Assembly: GCA_021292165.1 (NCBI GenBank)
Contig: JAHFWL010000433.1
Span: 437,001 to 501,000 of the forward strand
Length of the DNA: 64,000 bases
DNA from: Shinisaurus crocodilurus
Taxonomy: Eukaryota; Chordata; Lepidosauria; Squamata; Shinisauridae
Direction of reading: 5' to 3'
A model generated the notes under the pieces. That model saw only the letters and a list, made by a program, of their open reading frames with translations, did not search any database and was not told the origin of the DNA. The translations under genes and the position numbers were made by a program. This document shows positions 30,504 to 42,996 of this stretch, one piece after another; position 1 is the stretch's first letter; each line of letters starts with the position of its first letter.

Positions 30504-31195
30504 ATAAGAACCTAAGAAGAGCCATGCTGGATCAGACCAAGGGTCCAGCATTCTGTTCCCACAGTGGCCAACCAGCTGCCCATGGAATCCCAGAAGCAGG
30601 ACATGAGTGCAACAGCACCCTCCTGCCCATGTTCCCCAACAACTGGTGTACATAGGAATACTGCCTGTGATACTGGAGGAAGCACACAGCCAATCAGGAC
30701 TAGTAGCCACCAATGGCCTTCTCCTCCATGAATTTGTCCAATCCCCTTTTAAAGCCATCCAAATTCCTGGCCATCACTACACCTTGTGGAAGTGAATTCC
30801 ATAGTTTAACCATGCACTGTGTGAAGAAGGGCTTCCTTTTATCTGTCCTGAATCTGTCACCAATCAGCTTCATGGAATGACTCCAGGTTCTAGTATTATG
30901 AGCGAGGGAGAAAAGTGTCTCCCTGTCCACTTTCTTCACACCATGCATAATTCTGTACTCCTCTATCATGTCTCCCCTTTACTTGCCCTTTTTCTAAGCT
31001 AAACAATCCCAGCTGCTGTAACCTTTCCTCATAGGAGAATTGCTCCAGCCCCTTGATCATTTTTTTAGTTGCCCTTTTCTGCACTTTTTCCAACTCTACT
31101 TGAATGTCCTTTTTAAGGTGCGGTGACCAGAACTGTACACAGTATTCCAAGTGCGGTCGCACCATAGATTTGTATAAGGGCAGTACGATCTTGGC
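30504..31195 (-). pseudogene. CR1 LINE, 3' part
   Basis: Minus-strand reading gives [20 protein letters not shown], then [20 protein letters not shown] and, after a frame break, CMVKLWNSLPQGVVMARNLD. These are the C-terminal parts of CR1 ORF2 (region after the reverse transcriptase). The 3' UTR ends near 30504 with GCCATGCTGGATCAGACC-type text. 5'-truncated and frameshifted. Confidence 0.85.
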
Positions 31196-31198
31196 AGT

Positions 31199-31255
31199 TT
31201 TATTTATTTATTTATTTATTGTATTTCTAGATCGCCCATCTAGCCGGTAACCCTG
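31199..31255 (-). repeat. LINE tail with (AAAT)n
   Basis: A TTTA run is followed by GATCGCCCATCTAGCCGGTA. The same tail recurs at about 51305-51355. Confidence 0.55.
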
Positions 31256-31616
31256 CAAGGGACAGCATCTGCCTAGCATCATTTTATATCCCTCATAATA
31301 CCCTAGAACTAGTGTCATTCCAGGGCATTTTAGTGGTAGAGAAATGACAGCTGCCACACACACAAAAAACAGTGAAGAATATTCTGCAAAAATTCTTTAA
31401 ACTAGTGGCCCTCTTTTTCTAGGGGCAGGGGGTGAGAAAAAGAAAAACAATCCAGAAGTTTTCTCAGGAAAATGTCTTCTGAGAAATTTCAGCTCAGTTC
31501 TAGTTTGCCTTCCATGTCTGATTGTGAGAAAAAGAGTTCTCTGGAAGACAGCCGGGCTGGTTGGCTGGAACACTGAAGAGGGCTGGCCTGAAATTTTGCT
31601 GCCTGAAGTTTGCACC

Positions 31617-31970
31617 TTAGAGCTTTTCTACACAAGGCTGCTAATTGCTGTATCTACTTTCTGTTTCATCGCAGAATTGAGATCCAAGCTCTACACAAAG
31701 AGCTTTTCCTTTCCTGCTTTTCCTCTACATAACCTCTAGGTGGCGCTGTGTTATAGTGGAATATCACAATTGCACAAGTAGGAAAATACATTTTCTTTCT
31801 CTTTCAGAAATAATACTCCATTTCCCCCACTCTAAACCCACCCGGGAAAGTGCTCTTACGGAACTGAAGTGAAACTGGAGGATCACACAACATAGTCTAA
31901 AGAATCCATTAACAGCCGTGAGTAAGGAATCACAACTGCACAATAAATGGCTCATTTAGAAAAGCTCTTA
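31617..31970. mobile_element. MITE family G, copy 2
   Basis: Left GAGCTTTTCTACACAAGGC is mirrored by GGCTCATTTAGAAAAGCTC on the right. The interior has CTCTAGGTGGCGCTGTG. Compare 4300-4572 and 50192-50592. Confidence 0.7.
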
Positions 31971-32029
31971 ATCTTTAAAAATAAATAAATAAATAAATAA
32001 ATACATAAAACCTAAGAAGGCAACCCACC

Positions 32030-32330
32030 ACAGCAACAGTGCACCCTCTTTCCCCATCCATCCTCCCACAGGTATCCCAGGGGACACTGTGGCAGGACTG
32101 ACTTCTCTCCCCCTCCCCGTGCCATTGCGAGCCATTTTCAGCTCGCCATGGCTTTTTTGCACGTTACCCTTTTCTTCTCTGAGATCACGAAATCTGGCTT
32201 GACAGCCAGGTTTTCGCGATCCCTGTTTTGACAGCCACTGACAACCCCTTCAAAGTGCCCGAGCGGCACCTTGGAGGGGCTGTCAGTGGTGGCAGGGGCT
32301 GGTAAGGAGAAGGAAGTCAGCACCAAGCCC
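32030..32330 (-). repeat. Dispersed repeat family H, partial copy
   Basis: CAAAGTGCCCGAGCGGCACC and TTGGAGGGGCTGTCAGTGG correspond to blocks in 46940-47795 and 52840-53965. Confidence 0.5.
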
Positions 32331-33688
32331 CAGGGTATAATACTTTGCATTGTCATGCAGAAGACTTGCGTTTCGTTCCCACCCCTGCCTCTTGTTCCTT
32401 GGGTTTGGAGTAGAGTACCGTGAAGGAAATGTGCTCAGCCCTGGGGGAGAAGGGAGTGCCTTACATTGATCAGCAATGAGTAACCACCCCAGACGGTTGA
32501 TTAAGAAGTAATAAATGGGTTGCTACAGCCCTAAAGGTGTGGTATGAAACAGAATGGGAGAAGGAGAGTCTCTTGGGAAGGCTGCCGGTACGTACAAGCC
32601 CTTGCTGAGAAGACAGATACCTTCTGACATTGAAGTCTCAAGAGACTAAGACAAAAGACAGTTTCATGTTCGAGTCACAAGATCAGTTCAATTAAGCTGA
32701 ACTTGGTCTAAACACAGAGGTGCTCTCTGGGAAGATTACATGATGGGTGGAAGTTGCTGATGAACACAGAGAAACTGCTTGTGTGGTCTGGGGCAGTCCC
32801 TTAGTTTTCAGGAGTCCTGAGGTTAGTAATATTGTTGGCATCTGGAATTAACAACGTGCAAGAAGTGGATTGCAGAGTCTACCATCAGACATCTCACTAG
32901 ACTCCTGGAATGGTTCTCTGAATTGGCCTGGGAAGGTCCCCATAAGTTGCCTGACCCAGGCTAAGAAAACCCAGCATGTCAATGTAAGTCAATAAGATTA
33001 GCAACCCATGTGGACACACCAGGGCCAGCTTTCTACATTATTTATGTTGGGTCCAGCAGACATCAAGCAAAACAACCCTCTGAGCATGGATTATTTCTGG
33101 GCCCACCTGTTCACCCATCTCTACCTGAGATCGAGGCAGGCAAGATCAAGCAAAAGGGAATGCAGGTTGAACCAGCATTGTCCCTCCTCTTCCTGGAATG
33201 TTCTGCTAGCTACTCCTCCTTGCAGGTAAAGTGGCAAGGTGCAGCAAAATAATTACTCTGTAGAATCCTCCCCAGCCAGTGGATCCTATTCCCAATCCCA
33301 AGATTGTGGCCAGAGTTCTGTAAGATGTTTGTTCAGACACCATATGGAACCTCACTGATAAATGAGTTACTCTGCTTATTTTCCAAATTCCACCCCCCTT
33401 TCCATTTCCCCCAAAACAGATGCTCAGAATTCTGTGGCAACTGAGCATACTCAGTTCTCATTGGGGTGGGTTTTGTTTGTATGTGTGTATGTATGTATGT
33501 ATGTTTGTGGGGGTTGCGCCTTATTTTTCCCCCCTAAAGGTTTTGTTGTTGATGATGTTGTTGTTGTTGTGCAAATCTTGGTGTTCCCCTGAGCATCCTA
33601 ATGCCTCCCGCTTGTTTCTCAGCGGCCCAGTTTTGCCTACAATTCTGTTGGCACTCACCAGCTGAGCTCACTATTAGAAGGAGTGATA
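32331..33688. other. No gene recognised
   Basis: About 1.35 kb without recognisable genes. A short TATG/TGTA tract is at about 33478-33508. Confidence 0.4.
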
Positions 33689-33689
33689 T

Positions 33690-33860
33690 CACCTCTGAAC
33701 CCGAAGGTTCCAGTTATCTATCATGGCTAATATCCATTCATAGACCTATCTTCCTGTCTTCCATAAATTTGACTAACTCCATTTTAAAGCTGTCTTAGCC
33801 CTTGATAATCACCACATCTCACGCCAGTGAATTCCACATCCATTACGTGTTGTGTGAAGA
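33690..33860 (-). mobile_element. CR1 fragment
   Basis: AACTCCATTTTAAAGCTGTC and CAGTGAATTCCACATCCA resemble the CR1 copy at 30720-30830 read in the same orientation. Short. Confidence 0.6.
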
Positions 33861-34270
33861 AGTACTCCACCTCTCCCACGCCTGGTGGCATAAGCCCCCT
33901 TTTTGCCCCATAGGCAGCGATGAGAGCTCCTCTTCCACACCCTCCCTGGGCAAAAAAGCGTGCCTCTAACTGGCAAGTGCTGCTGCTGGTGCCTGCCATT
34001 TTAACCCCCTCTCAATGCCCCTGGTTTGTCTCATGCATGAAAATGGTCTCATTCTGTCCACTGTGGAGGCCATGGCTCAGTTGAGATTTGTACCCAGATC
34101 TCTCCAGTCCATTTTCACAAATCCCGTTAAAAGCATCTCAGAGGGCACAATCCAATGAGGCTTCCCTTAACCCTCCAAGCTCGGAATATTATGGGCATCC
34201 TATGCAGGATGGGAGAAGGCGGAAGCGACAGTCGCCTCTGCACTCCTCCCGCCCTGCAAAGCAGCTAGAC

Positions 34271-34536
34271 CAGGGGTTCTCAACCAGGGGGGGGGAAATT
34301 CCCCCCAGGGGGGAATTTCAGGGTTTCAGGGGGTGAATTGGGACCACAGGCTCAAACTGTTGGAATACTGATCTTTCTACAAATCACAATTCTACAGATT
34401 GTACATAATCTACAGGACATCACACCTTATTATTGTATGGCACCGATTAAGTCAGACAATCTTGGAAAGGGGGGGGAATGACATTCTGACGTATGGTGAA
34501 AGGGGTGCATGGGGCAAAAAAGGTTGGGAACCACTG
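34271..34536. mobile_element. hAT element with 8-bp duplication
   Basis: Left CAGGGGTTCTCAACC, right GGTTGGGAACCACTG. The flanking octamers AGCTAGAC (34263-34270) and AGCTGGAC (34537-34544) match at 7 of 8. Non-coding. Confidence 0.85.
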
Positions 34537-36364
34537 AGCTGGACTGCCAATTTTGGCTGTCCAACTGTCTGTGGTGCTTCGTAGGGGGAGGGAAGGAGGC
34601 TGATACATGGTGTCTTGGCGGCACTGGTCTCCTCCCCTCCCCGCCCCCTGGAACTCCGCCTTTACCCTTATCTGAGGTCAGTCTTACAACCTTGGAGACT
34701 CAGCCAGCACAGTTCTTTCCGTGCCAGCTGTGTGTGTGTGGGGGGGGAGGGAGCTCCAAGCACAGATCCCGAGCTCCAGTGTTGGAGCTGTTTTCCAGCC
34801 TTGTAGCTGGGAATCCAAGCAATCCTACGTATGGCTGTCCAGACTCATTGTCTAGGAGCCATAGGATCGCTCTGCCCACCTTTCTCTTGCTAGTAGTGTA
34901 TGTGTGTGAATGTTGCTAATGGTTGGGTTAGAAAGGAAGAGATTTTTAACTTGCATCTATGTTCTGGCCAATGTAGACTTTAAATTTAGACCTGTGCGCA
35001 AATGGCCTCTCGGAATTCTCCATCATATTTGTGGGCAGAGAAAGGCAGGGGGGGGGACACACCATCTCACCAAAATTGAGGACAAATTGTCCAACACTGT
35101 CTAGGGGTGTGTGTGTCACCGTTCCAGTAGCAATAGCACTGCTTCTTCCTTTCCCCCCTTCTTTTTCTTTTTTTGCTGTTGCTGCAAGTGGCGGCAGCAC
35201 AACCATGTTGGCAGGATGGCGACCATTTTGGATCATTCCAGGGTTTCAGGGCATTGCGTGTGTGTGTGTGTGTGTGTGTGTAGAGGGGAGGGGAGGGAAT
35301 GGCAGCTGCCACACAAAAAATCAAAAACAGAAACAAATCAAAAATCTGGAGAAAAATTGGCAAAGTGGTTGGGGTGAGAGAGAAAAAACACCCTCAGAAA
35401 TCTTCTCAATAAATGTCCTCTGAAAAGTATGGCTGAGCTGTAGATATCAAATCTACAGCAAAACTGCTGTTAGAGTCTGGTTAAGTCTTGACATTAACAT
35501 TCAGTCCACGGTGAAACAACAACAGTTAATTTATGGCTCTTGATTGTATTGTACTCATTACCCTTTCCTGTATTTCACAGTATAAACCCTCAAAAATGCT
35601 TTGGTTCAAGGCACAGTGTAATCTGTCATCAGTCCTAGTATGACACATCACTTACTTGTCACCCTCAGAGCTTCCATAACACACCGAGGGAATCCATTTC
35701 ATGTACATGCTTTGCAATGCATCACTATCTTCCATGCTATCAACTTAGGGCCAAACTAAATGTTCTTCAAATCATGCATAGCAGATCATGACCGGCTATG
35801 TGTGATTGGCTTATTTACTTCAGCGTAAATGTGCACAACGCCCGATTTGGACTGGGATCATGGTGCTCTGGGAGGGGAGGATTTAAGCTCCCCTGCATTT
35901 TCATCTGGAAATTCCACCCCCACCCCCAGGTCCCACGTGGGATTGTAGAGGCCTTTTGAACTTAGGCCGAAGCTCCCTAGGGCTACCAGTCGCCCAACCC
36001 TGTTATAATACAACAACATCTCCTTTCATTTTTTAATCAGATGCATACATCGTCACCCCAATCAAGAAAGGGCGACCAACCGGCATGGGGAAACGGCTTC
36101 TGTGCACAAATTAACCCTTTGGCGATGGTTCTTTGCAAGCAAAAAAGGTGCGGCTTGAGGGGGAAAGACGCATGTCCCACAAACAGATGGACAGCGCTCT
36201 CTGCTCACCTCCTGCTCACTTGGGGGGGGGGCTGGCAGGGGGCAGGGATGAAGTGGCCACTTACACATTGCCAAAAATAGAGGGCATGCATGCATTACCT
36301 AGCAAAGGGCACCAATTTGCATAACATTTGCACATGCAAATGTATATGTATAGATGCAAATGTA
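34537..36364. other. No gene recognised
   Basis: Contains a (GT)n tract at 35257-35281 and other G-rich or T-rich runs. No gene or named repeat is recognised. Confidence 0.4.
35257..35281. repeat. (GT)n microsatellite
   Basis: Uninterrupted TG dinucleotides. Confidence 0.95.
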
Positions 36365-36628
36365 GAAAAAGAACTATAATGAAATAGAAATACAACACAC
36401 ATCTCACTTTAAAGGGGAAGATTGTTACCGGGTGAGGGGTGTGCTGGTGGCTCAGTCCACTGTTAACTCTCGGTGGGCAGCTGTGAGGCCCGTGCTGCTC
36501 TTCCTCCTTGTGGTTCTTCTTTGACTTCCATTCAACCAGACTTGGACTGCACGCCTCTTCAAACAGAGGACACCTTCGAACAGAGGACTGTCCTCTGGCA
36601 GGACTCTCCTCTGTAAAATAGGACACCA
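36365..36628 (-). repeat. Dispersed repeat family F, copy 3
   Basis: The complement of CAGAGGACAGTCCTCTGTTC is present, with CTGTTTGAAGAGGC. It ends in a TATTTCTATTTCATTATAG tail. The orientation is reversed relative to 26462-26640. Confidence 0.65.
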
Positions 36629-36989
36629 GGGTACTCTAGCAAGGATGGCTCTTTCTCTAACTTCAGATAGGTCCTTTGTATTCTGCAAGGGTCTTTCACG
36701 AGGAATGATATGCTGGTTCATGCTTTTTAATGATTCCCACTGTATGTTTTTACTATTTAAAACATGTTTTAACAGTGACTGCGAAATCATTATTTTGTTT
36801 TGTGTTGTAAACCACTTTGGAGGCGGGGGCAGGATTAAAGGTGAGAAACAAATGAATAAAATAAGAGGAATAATAAATGAGCATAGATTCCAGGCATTTT
36901 TGCAACTCCAATGGCTGGTTAGCATCACTGAAGCCTGAGTAACGAGTCTGCGTGTATTTGGTCCCTGTGCGCACACACACACACACAAT

Positions 36990-37156
36990 TGCTCACGCCG
37001 GCTCAGCTTGTCTGAGCGTGGAAAGCTAAGCAGGGTCAGGCCTGGTTATTACTTGGATGGGAGACCCCTCCTCTAGTTTCCTGCATTGAGCAGGGGGTTG
37101 GACTCAATGGCCTTGTAGGCCCCTTCCAACTCTATGATCTATGAATCTATGAATGA
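36990..37156 (+). mobile_element. 5S rRNA-headed SINE with CR1 tail, copy 4
   Basis: GGAAAGCTAAGCAGGGTCAG, TTACTTGGATGGGAGACC and the CR1 tail CCCCTTCCAACTCTATGATC. It ends in ATCTATGAATCTATGAATG. Confidence 0.9.
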
Positions 37157-37826
37157 CACTGAGAACATAGAAACCAGCAGCACAACTCATGTTTCATCTG
37201 ATGGAGCTGTCTGGTAACGCATGAAGCCATGCTTTTTCCAGGCATTTGGACAATTGTTTTGACTGTGATGAAAGTGGCAAGCTGGTTAGGCCAGGGCAAA
37301 AACGTAGCCAGGGAGCTAGGAGCACATGGCAATTTCCAAGGGAACGACTAGCAGCAGCAAGCCGAGGAAACTTGCACCCTCGGAGACAGGAGAATCTGGA
37401 TTTGATTCCGAGCAGCCCATGAAAATGTTGGCAACTGGTCTCTAATTCTTAGTAATGTGCAATAAGCACAGCTAATTGAATTCCCAGTCGAGAAAACACA
37501 AACTCTCCTATGCGTCTTGGCAAATGACAGATCATTTCCCAGCAAGCCGCTTCTCTTGGTTGACACCACTGAATAGCGTCCAGGCCTTGGGATCACTGAT
37601 AACTCCTGAACATTTTGCTACTATTGTTTGACTATGTGTGCGCTCTGCCCTCTGTCATGTCTCAGAAATGCCTCCCGCTGTCCTGTCCCAGAAATGCTCC
37701 TCTCCTGACCCCTTCCCGGCTCCCTTTTTATCCCTCCTATTTATAAAGTAGATGTATAACTGACAGATAGGATGAATCAATAGCCAGTTTAGGGGAATAT
37801 TAGTGGAAACGCTCCTTTTCCTTTTC
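37157..37826. other. No gene recognised
   Basis: No gene or named repeat is seen. Confidence 0.4.
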
Positions 37827-37827
37827 A

Positions 37828-39372
37828 TAGAATCATAGAATCATAGAAAAGTAGAGTTGGAAGGGGCCTACAAGGCCATCGAGTCCAACCCCCTGCTCAA
37901 TGCAGGAATCTAGGTCAAAGCATCTCTGACAGATGTCTGTCCAGCTGCACCTTGAATGCCTCCAGAGTGGGAGAGCCCACGACCTCCCTAGGTAGTTGAT
38001 TCCATTGTCTTATTGCTCTGACAGTCAGGAAATTTTTCCTGATGTTTAGGTGGAATCTAGGTTCCTGTAACTTGAGCCCATTATTCCGTGTCCTGCAAAC
38101 TGGGATGACCGAGAAGAGATCTTTGCCCTCCTCTGTGTGACATCCCTTCAAATACTGGAAGAGTGCGATCATATCTCCCCTCAGTCTCCTCTTCTGAAGG
38201 CTAAACATGCCCAGTTCTTTCAGTCTCTCCTCATAGGGCCTTGTTTCCAGTCCCTTTATATATCCTTGTTGCCCTCCTCTGAACCCTCTCCAGTTTGTCT
38301 ATGTCCTTCTTAAAGTGAGGTGCCCAGAACTGGACGCAGTACTCAAGATGAGGCCTAACCAGTGCCGAGTAAAGGGGAATTATCACTTCCCGCGATTTGG
38401 AAGCTATACTTCTATTAATACAGCCCAAAATTGCATTTGCCTTCTTTGCAGCCACATCGCATTGCTGGCTCATATTCAGTTTGTGATCTACCACAATTCC
38501 AAGATCCTTCTCACTTGTAGTATTGTTGAGCCAAGTGTCCCCCATTCTGTAACTCTGCATTTGGTTTCCTCTCCCTAGGTGCAGCACTTGGCATTTATCC
38601 CTATTAAATTTCATTCTGTTGTTTTCGGCCCAGCGCTCCAGCCTATCGAGGTCACTTTGAATTTTGTTTCTGTCTTCCAGAGTATTAGCTGTTCCACCCA
38701 ACTTTGTGTCATCTGCAAATTTGATAAGCATTCCCTGTACCTCCTGATCCAAGTCATTAATAAAAATGTTGAAGAGCACCGGGCCCAGGACCGAGCCCTG
38801 TGGTACCCCGCTCGTTACCTCTCCCCAGTTTGAGAAGGAACCATTGATAAGCACTCTTTGAGTCCGATTCTTTAGCCAATTGTGGATCCACCTGATAGTT
38901 GTTCCATCTAGCCCACTCTTAGCTAGCTTACTAATCAGGATATCATGAGGCACTTTGTCGAAAGCTTTGCTGAAGTCCAGGTATATAATGTCCACAGCAT
39001 TCCCACAGTCCACAAGGGAGGTTACCCGATCAAAAAATGAGATCAGATTAGTCTGACAGGATTTGTTCTTGACAAATCCATGCTGGCTTCTAGTAATCAC
39101 TGCATTGTTTTCAAGGTGCTTGCAGACTGACTTCTTTATAATCTGCTCAAAAATCTTCCCGGGGATTGATGTCAGACTGACTGGCCTATAGTTCCCAGGT
39201 TCCTCCTTCTTGCCCTTTTTGAAGATGGGAACAACATTTGCCCTCCTCCAGTCGTCTGGCACTTCACCTGTCCTCCATGATTTCTCAAAGATAATAGACA
39301 GTGGTTCTGAGAGTTCTTCTGCCAGTTCCTTTATTACTCTAGGATGCAGCTCATCAGGCCCTGTCACTTTCT
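37828..39372 (-). mobile_element. CR1 LINE, 5'-truncated
   Basis: A 1.5-kb 3' piece of a CR1 retrotransposon. Its 3' end (plus-strand left) carries the CR1 microsatellite, seen as ATAGAATCATAGAATCATAG at 37828-37850. Upstream lies the reverse transcriptase coding region. There is no endonuclease, consistent with the usual 5' truncation. Confidence 0.93.
38231..39367 (-). pseudogene. CR1 ORF2 reverse transcriptase, partial
   Basis: A 378-codon open frame begins within the RT domain: PGNYRPVSLTS, YLDFSKAFD (D131), TSGVPQGSVLGP and IKFADDTK (D219/D220), so motifs A to C are intact. After FADD it continues through NTLEDRNKIQSDLDRLERWA and VVDHKLNMSQQCD to [20 protein letters not shown]. It reaches a stop near 38231 after RATRIYKGTGNKAL. 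The remaining tail is in another frame at 37915-38208 (LQKRRLRGDMIALFQYLKG and AIRQWNQLPREVVGSPTLEA), so at least one frameshift lies near 38210-38250. The endonuclease half and the ORF start are missing, so it is not functional as a complete element. Confidence 0.9.
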
Positions 39373-39414
39373 AGCACTGCACACCTGTCATTTTTCTTGT
39401 ATAGCCAGCCATGA

Positions 39415-39620
39415 ATGGCCGTAGTTCAGTGGCAGAGCTTCTGCTTTGCACACACAAAAGGTCCCAGCTTCAATCCCTGGCAACTTCAAGAAGGATTGGG
39501 AAAGATTCCTGTCTGAAACTTGGGGGAACTGCTGCCAGTCAGCATAGACGACACTGAGCTCGATTGACCAATGGTCTCTAATCTGGTGTCACTGGGCAAT
39601 CAATCCTGTCGGTAGAATTG
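39415..39620 (+). mobile_element. tRNA-derived SINE
   Basis: GTAGTTCAGTGGCAGAGCTT (A-box-like), CCAGCTTCAATCCCTGGC (B-box-like), a TGTCTGAAACTTGG body and GCTGCCAGTCAGCATAGACG. Same family as 13248-13378. Confidence 0.8.
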
Positions 39621-39717
39621 GCAATACAATCCTGTGTATTGTTAAAAATACACAGCTTCACACAGCAGCTCTAAGCTGCTCTTTTTAAAATTCACATTAG
39701 TATCTTTTCCTGTCTGA

Positions 39718-39768
39718 AAATAGGAAGTTGCGCTATACTGTCAGGCTACTGGTCCATCTAGCCCAAGA
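39718..39768 (-). mobile_element. tRNA SINE 3' end fragment
   Basis: TAGGAAGTTGCGCTATACTG and CTACTGGTCCATCTAGCCC match the 3' end of the SINE at 60456-60655. Confidence 0.6.
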
Positions 39769-39774
39769 AACTCT

Positions 39775-39930
39775 CTCAACCTGAGGGCCAAACTCAATTT
39801 CAGAGAAGCTCTCGGGGGCCACGTGCAAGAGGTGGGCAGGGGCAAAATATGAAAAATGTCAGCGTGTTTTAGCTTAAAGTTCTTACTGCCAGTAACTAAG
39901 ACTTAGGAGAGGCTTTCCCACCTATTCGAA
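39775..39930. mobile_element. hAT-like repeat fragment, CAGGGGTGCAGAAC family
   Basis: AACTCAATTTCAGAGAAGC, GGGGGCCACGTGC and TAGCTTAAAGTTCTTACTGC match the interior of 5734-6106. No ends are visible. Confidence 0.55.
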
Positions 39931-40484
39931 TGGGGGGAAACGAGGGCCGGTCCAACATGAAACAGGGTTCTGAAACCTCTGTGTGTTTAAAGTGGCCCCA
40001 GGCCCTGGCTGTGCCCGACTAATGGTCAGACACATCGGAGGTCCGAAGGCGCCGCCTCTCCCATCCAATACTCAGTGCAGGCAGCAGCCTGCGCTCAGTA
40101 TTGGACTTTAAATTTTTTGTTAAAAATGTGTGTGTGGGGGGGGTGGAAGGCAGTCCTCCCAAAGTACCACTGGGCACCCTTGGGGGGCATCTACAGGATG
40201 CCCCCAAACTGGGTTGTGAAAGCTGCCCCTAAAGGAACTTTTGCAATCTGGAAAAAAAAGGGTTAAAAAAAAAAAAAGTCAAGCTGCCGCGAGCCTGAAA
40301 CGGCTGGCCGCAGCTGCAAGGATGGGGGTGAACTCGGTGTTCCTGTGGTGTCCCCTGGGATACCTGCGGGAGGACCTGTGGGTCAACCGTGACCAGGAGG
40401 AGAGGCACGACCCCTGCGGTGCCTGATCATGTGTTGGGCACTTTAACCTTCCCTGTGCCTTTTTGGGTTGCAGGTTAGTGTGTC

Positions 40485-40660
40485 ATCTGGGTTTAAACAA
40501 CAAGCTTAACCTACAAGGGTTTCCTTAACCCTACTGCAAACCATGGCATAGCAGGGTGGTTTGGAAGCCACCCCAAGGTCACTTCTAAAGCATCCTGCTG
40601 GGCTCAGATGACAGCACTTAACCTACTGTGGTTTAGCGTGTCGTGCGAACCCAGTCATAG
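40485..40660. mobile_element. Palindromic MITE, AACCATGG type
   Basis: TTTAAACAACAAGCTTAACC at the left and GTGTCGTGCGAACCCAGTC at the right. Related to 57282-57537 in its GAACCCAGTC end. The palindrome is degraded. Confidence 0.55.
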
Positions 40661-40689
40661 AGTCAGCCAGGTCCCTATTGGACACTCAC

Positions 40690-41165
40690 GTCACCTGGTC
40701 CGTCTGGCTGGGCGGCAGACAAAGTTCTGCCTCTGGCCACAAGAGGGGCAGTGCTGCAGCACAGCAGTTATCAGGCCCTCCTCCAGATGCCTCCTCTGAG
40801 GGAGGCTTGGAAGGCGGCAACAAAGGAGAAGGCCTTCTCAGTGGTGGCCCCCACCCAATTGTGGAACGATCTCCCCAACGAGGCCCACCTGGCTCCTGCA
40901 TTCTTATCTTCTGGCGCCAGGTTAAGACCTTCTTCTTCTTCTCTCAGGCAGTTGGCAGCATATGATGAGGTTTATAATCAGGTCTTGAATGCTGTCTTGT
41001 TGATTGTTTAAAACTGTATTTAGATATATATTTGTCTCTTTGGGTTTGTATGTTTATATGTTTGTATGTATGTGGTTTTAATAATGCATTTCTAACGTTT
41101 TAATCTGTGTAAGCTACCCAGAGAGCCTCGGCTGTTGGGTGGTATAGAAATGTAATAAACGAAAT
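40690..41165 (+). pseudogene. L2 LINE, 3' part
   Basis: Plus-strand reading gives PPLREAWKAATKEKAFSVVA, then PTQLWNDLPNEAHLAP, the C-terminal end of L2 ORF2. The 3' UTR ends CTCGGCTGTTGGGTGGTATA with an AATAAA-type tail. 5'-truncated, with frame breaks. Confidence 0.8.
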
Positions 41166-41488
41166 GAAAGCAGGGAGGGAGCTCCCCTCTCCCAGTGAGC
41201 TACTGTTGCTGGGGCAAGAAGGGAGGTGCATAAGCCATGCTGCCAGAGAGTCCCTGGATCGAAACCCCTTGTGACTGACAGACTTTTATAAAACAAGAAA
41301 TACTTTATCATGACATCTGACTTTTGCTGCATCTTCTACGGTAGACTTTTACCAGGGGTCAGTACCAGTTTTAGACATTTATACACACACATCTGGCCTC
41401 CTCTGTGTACACACGCAATGCTGTAAATGAAATAAGAATGTGGCCAACTGGAAATAAGTGGGATGAACCTGCATTTCATTATACAGGA

Positions 41489-41792
41489 CAGGAGTGCAGA
41501 ACCTCAGGCCCAGGGGCAAATCCAGCCCTCTGGGCATCCCAATCCAGTCCTCCGAGGTCTCCCAGAAGGCCCCAACCCTTTCTCCCTTTCCCCAGCTTTT
41601 GTGCAGTCCCCCCCCCCTCTAAAAGGTTAAAATGCCTCTCCTAAGGCTTAGTTACCGGCAGGAAGAACTTTGAGCTAAAATAGGCTCGTATTTCTTGTAT
41701 TCTGGACCCGCCCATCACTTTGGCCCCACTGCGGCCCCTGAGATCTTCTTCAAAATGGAATTTGGCCCTCGGGCCGAAAAAGATTCTGCACC
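41489..41792 (-). mobile_element. hAT-like repeat, CAGGGGTGCAGAAC family
   Basis: CAGGAGTGCAGAACCTCAGG start, TTTGGCCCTCGGGCC and AGATTCTGCACC end. Compared with 5734-6106 the interior is reversed. Confidence 0.65.
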
Positions 41793-41799
41793 AATATAT

Positions 41800-42239
41800 T
41801 ATAGGACAAGGGATTGATCTACGGGTCTCACTCTTGAACTCAAGGGGAAGAGCAAGCTACCGTACAAAACAAAAGTGCGTTCCACAGTTCCACTCCTGTG
41901 ACCCTGACCGATAACATAAGAGAGGCTGATGTAAAGAATACATATAAAATTGTGTTCCCTTGGCCTACAAAAGCACCAATAAAAATCATGTAACTCTTGC
42001 CTCATATTTTGGACAGGTCACAATGACTCCTGACCCGAATGAACTCGGAGAGGTTGCTTGCCTCTGAAATGTAGAAATGTACAGTAAATAAAATGCCCCG
42101 TCTTCATGATCCTGATAAGAGCGATAAAGCTGCTGTGTTTAGGAGTTGCCAGCAAAATGCCCATCGTGATGACAGGCATGGGGCAGGAGAGGCACGGGCA
42201 TTCTCTTGCGGAGAGAATGCCCGTATATCAAAAGGACTC
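41800..42239. other. No gene recognised
   Basis: No gene or named repeat is seen. A short palindromic MITE piece of the TGCAATCC family follows at about 42240-42310. Confidence 0.35.
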
Positions 42240-42996
42240 CTGGCGGGGTGCAATGAGGCATGAAGGCTGGGGCATGCTGGGAGCTGTAGGACCTTTCCTG
42301 CCTAAACATAGCAACATACCCTCCCTAAATGATTCATCTATCAATTGCATTGATAGATGAATGCATGTGTTGTGAAGCACAATTCTAACCAACTGGAGCA
42401 CATCTGGATTCATCTCATCATAAGCAGTGGTGCAGCTAGGTAATTTTAGACCCTGGTTTTAAAGGTCTTACGGGGGGGGGGGGGCTTTGGATCGTCATGT
42501 GTATTATTTCAGTTGTGAAGCACACAATGGATGTTTCTCTTCCTCCTCACACTGACGGCCATTCCATGCTTTACCACTCTTCTACAGTCCTTTTATATTA
42601 GAGCAAAACAACCACAACAATCCTTGTTTGCCAACCTTGGTTTAAGAAAAAAAGAAAAGAAAAAGCAATACTCTGAGCTCATGCAGTTTTATATTAAACT
42701 CACTTCAATCATAACTTGACCATGACGACAGGAATACAATGGAGATTGCTTCTGCTGCCCTGATGCTGAACACAATTAATTTGGAATAGGCACCATAGAA
42801 AAAGAGACTATGTTTTTAGAGTAAAATTAACAAAATGGGCATCTGTACATGCCTGGCCAGCCACCCCAACTAGCGATGCTGCTGAATTTCTTAAATACTT
42901 GGCGGATTGGCTGAAACTCTTCCATTCATCATGCTCACCTTTATGTGTTACGTACATATCGGAATAGCACCCGCAGTAAAGTAGTACAGAGATTCC

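Noticed and set aside
38231..39367. Host reverse-transcriptase gene
   Set aside because: Motifs and the CR1 3' end show it is a truncated CR1 retrotransposon.
39425..39480. tRNA gene
   Set aside because: A- and B-box-like motifs are present but the sequence does not fold as a full cloverleaf and continues into a SINE body. The same applies to the other tRNA-like SINE copies.
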